In this document: positions 24,752-26,441 of the stretch, one piece after another
Numbering within the stretch: the stretch's first letter is position 1
Layout: each line of letters starts with the position of its first letter
From: an uncultured Lachnospiraceae bacterium
GTDB lineage: Bacteria; Bacillota; Clostridia; Lachnospirales; Lachnospiraceae
Direction: 5' to 3'
NCBI GenBank assembly: GCA_902784025.1
Contig: CACZTF010000015.1
Span: 1-26,441 of the forward strand
DNA length: 26,441 nucleotides
Notes under the pieces: generated by a model
Seen by the model: only the letters and a program-made list of their open reading frames with translations
What the model was told of the DNA's origin: nothing
Database searches by the model: none
Position numbers and translations under genes: made by a program

Positions 24752-25771
24752 TTAAGCCCTCTCCTTACGCATGAGTATAAGAAGCAGCGGACCTCCTACC
24801 AAAGATGTAAGAATACTTACACCAAGCTCTTCGGGAGCTATGACCACTCTTGATATCACATCTGTCCATATCATCAAAAATCCGCCGCACAGTGCTGATA
24901 AGGGTAAAACTTTTGTATTGTCGGCACCCGACATCCTTCTGATAATATGAGGTATTATAAGTCCCACAAAGCTGATGATTCCGCTGGAAGCCACCATGGC
25001 TCCTGTCAGTAATGACGTAACAACCAAAACTACCCTTTGAAGTGTTTTTATTGATACCCCAAGGGAGGTTGCCGTTTCCTCTCCCACTGAAATAAGGTTC
25101 AGTTTTTCAGAAATAAAGAAAAGGAATATAGTACCGCCGACAGCACATATTATGGGAAATGCGATATTATTCCACCTTGCAGCACCAAAAGCTCCGATTT
25201 CCCAAAGAACGACAGCATTTACTTTATTCGGATTATTTGTAGTAGCTATGAGCAGTTCCCTTATAGCCGTACATACCATACCGATAACTATACCGGTCAG
25301 AATCAGCTTGAAATTACTGGCATAAGACTTTATCGAGGAAAAACTGTAAACTATAGCCATCGAAGCAACCGCACCTATAAAAGCAAACAACTGTACACCA
25401 AAGGGAAGATTGATCACTCCTTCCAGCCTTGTAATAAACAGAGCAGCCATTGCAGATGCTCCCGATGCAACACCTAATGTGTAAGGCTCAGCCATGACAT
25501 TTCTCGTCACCGCCTGCATCGTAACACCACAGACTGACAATCCGCATCCACATGCAATAGCCAACAGGACTCTGGGTACCCTGAGTCCCCACACAATTGT
25601 TTTTAAAGAAGGATCAATCTCTTCTCCGGCAGAAAACAAGGACTTAAACACACTTACCACTTCGGAAAAGGTCACACTTGCACTTCCGAAGAACAAAGAT
25701 GCCGGTACAGATACAATGATGCCAACTATAAGTATCGTCATAAGTACCCTGTGATGTTTTCTTATCCACAT
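24752..25771 (-). CDS. FecCD/BtuC-type ABC importer permease
   Basis: 339-residue membrane subunit with an N-terminal hydrophobic segment (about 9-29) and roughly ten predicted membrane helices in total. Family signatures are RVPRVLLAIACGCGLSVCGV (65-83, then TMQ), RNVMAEPYTLGVASGA (90-105) and the ATPase-contact loop FVGLIIPHIIRRMSGAD (268-284). It forms the translocation pathway for a metal chelate such as ferric siderophore, heme or corrinoid. A GGGTGG ribosome site precedes the ATG. It follows the binding-protein stop by 21 bp and precedes the ATPase by 1 bp, the standard importer order. Confidence 0.96.
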   Translation of the reverse strand: MWIRKHHRVLMTILIVGIIVSVPASLFFGSASVTFSEVVSVFKSLFSAGEEIDPSLKTIVWGLRVPRVLLAIACGCGLSVCGVTMQAVTRNVMAEPYTLGVASGASAMAALFITRLEGVINLPFGVQLFAFIGAVASMAIVYSFSSIKSYASNFKLILTGIVIGMVCTAIRELLIATTNNPNKVNAVVLWEIGAFGAARWNNIAFPIICAVGGTIFLFFISEKLNLISVGEETATSLGVSIKTLQRVVLVVTSLLTGAMVASSGIISFVGLIIPHIIRRMSGADNTKVLPLSALCGGFLMIWTDVISRVVIAPEELGVSILTSLVGGPLLLILMRKERA

Positions 25772-25792
25772 AAGAAATTACCACCCCCTTGT

Positions 25793-26441
25793 TCAATATG
25801 CTTGTCCTTTTAAAGCCTTTAGTAATTTTTCTGAACCGTCAACCATCTGAAGACCTTCTCTTAATTCTATAAGATTGATCGAAATGATGTGATCTTCTTT
25901 TATGGCTGTAGTATCTTTTAAAGCATCATTATTCTTTAAAAACTCTGTCTTTGTCTGGGTAAGATTTTCATCTTCATATTCGTTTATCAAAATCCAATCC
26001 GGATTTCTCTTGGCTACTTCTTCCCAAGACACTTCCACATACATTTCCTGCATATCATCAAATATGTTTTTAGCTCCTACAAGGGATATCTGTTCTGTCT
26101 GCAGAGCCAGATCACCGGCAGTTAAAGCCTGTTTATCCCCACTGTCATATACAAAAATAGTAGGTGCGTCAGTTACGGCATTTTTTTCTACTTCTGAAAG
26201 TCTCTCTTTCATCCCATCGATCAGACCTTTTGCTTTGTCTTCGACATCAAATATCTTTCCCAGATCTTCCATGTCTTTATAAAAGCCTTCAAATGTTGAC
26301 TTTCCGCTTGTTGTTCCTGTCAGAGCAAAATAATTGATATTATTGTCGATACAATCCTGAAGGGGAGCATTTCCTCCTTCATTAAATATCCATCCATGTC
26401 CGAATATAAAATCCGGTTTTGTATTTAGTATTTCCTCGAAC
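25793..26441 (-). CDS. Metal-chelate ABC transporter substrate-binding protein (C-terminal part; start outside window)
   Basis: The frame is open through the right edge, so 215 C-terminal residues are visible and the signal peptide and start are missing. The first visible residues (FEEILNTKPDFIFGHGW) match the EEILALKPDLV segment of the class III periplasmic-binding-protein family (TroA/FhuD/BtuF, PF01497). Later YVEVSWEEVAKRNPDWILI matches the second-lobe block of the same family. In between is the long connecting helix expected for this fold (about GKIFDVEDKAKGLIDGMKER). In a Gram-positive cell it would be a lipoprotein, but the lipobox is not in the window. It is first of the visible importer operon and sits 21 bp ahead of the permease. 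The ligand is not determinable; iron-siderophore, heme or cobalamin are the main options. Confidence 0.93.
   Translation of the reverse strand, partial: FEEILNTKPDFIFGHGWIFNEGGNAPLQDCIDNNINYFALTGTTSGKSTFEGFYKDMEDLGKIFDVEDKAKGLIDGMKERLSEVEKNAVTDAPTIFVYDSGDKQALTAGDLALQTEQISLVGAKNIFDDMQEMYVEVSWEEVAKRNPDWILINEYEDENLTQTKTEFLKNNDALKDTTAIKEDHIISINLIELREGLQMVDGSEKLLKALKGQAY

Noticed and set aside
1..26441. Mobile elements, CRISPR arrays, defence systems, tRNA or rRNA genes
   Set aside because: I looked on both strands and saw no transposase, integrase, repeat-spacer array, toxin-antitoxin pair or tRNA-like gene; gaps between genes are all under 300 bp and accounted for.

Overview
The window looks like a chromosomal housekeeping segment of an anaerobic, low-to-mid GC Firmicute, most likely a member of the Lachnospiraceae. 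The reasons are the Gram-positive style RpoB with an acidic C-terminal tail, strong GGAGG-type ribosome binding sites, sigma-A-like promoters, a single-chain GRS1-type glycyl-tRNA synthetase, and a pair of large adjacent proteins that I recall from memory as the Lachnospiraceae families DUF5716 and DUF5717. Every gene I can support lies on the minus strand, so the window reads biologically from right to left. I see no mobile element, CRISPR array, rRNA, tRNA or prophage gene.

Right edge to about 23.1 kb: an iron/siderophore/cobalamin-type ABC importer operon. It holds the C-terminal part of a metal-chelate substrate-binding protein, a FecCD-type permease and its ATPase, followed by a class I SAM-dependent methyltransferase. 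A clear intrinsic terminator closes the operon.

23.0 to 10.9 kb: translation genes around an uncharacterised cassette. Glycyl-tRNA synthetase comes first. Three consecutive genes of unknown function follow: a membrane protein with a cytoplasmic zinc ribbon and a predicted extracytoplasmic beta-propeller; a 999-residue soluble protein with beta domains and helical repeats, starting at TTG; and an actin/Hsp70-fold ATPase-like protein with a TPR-like C-terminus. Then come pheS and pheT, separated by an unusually long 207-bp gap containing a strong imperfect hairpin, and queA (queuosine tRNA modification). No T-box leader is visible before glyRS or pheS.

9.6 to 6.2 kb: an alpha-D-phosphohexomutase (phosphoglucomutase-like) with a long-stem terminator, then an HtrA/DegP-type membrane-anchored serine protease. 

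6.2 kb to the left edge: rpoB and the start of rpoC, driven by a near-consensus promoter (TTGACA, 17 bp, TATATT) whose spacer is one arm of a 14-bp inverted repeat. The usual rplKAJL genes are not directly upstream of rpoB.

The three-gene cassette is the best candidate for an undescribed system. Its architecture suggests a membrane-linked sensor or scaffold coupled to a cytoplasmic actin-like protein, but its function cannot be read from the sequence.
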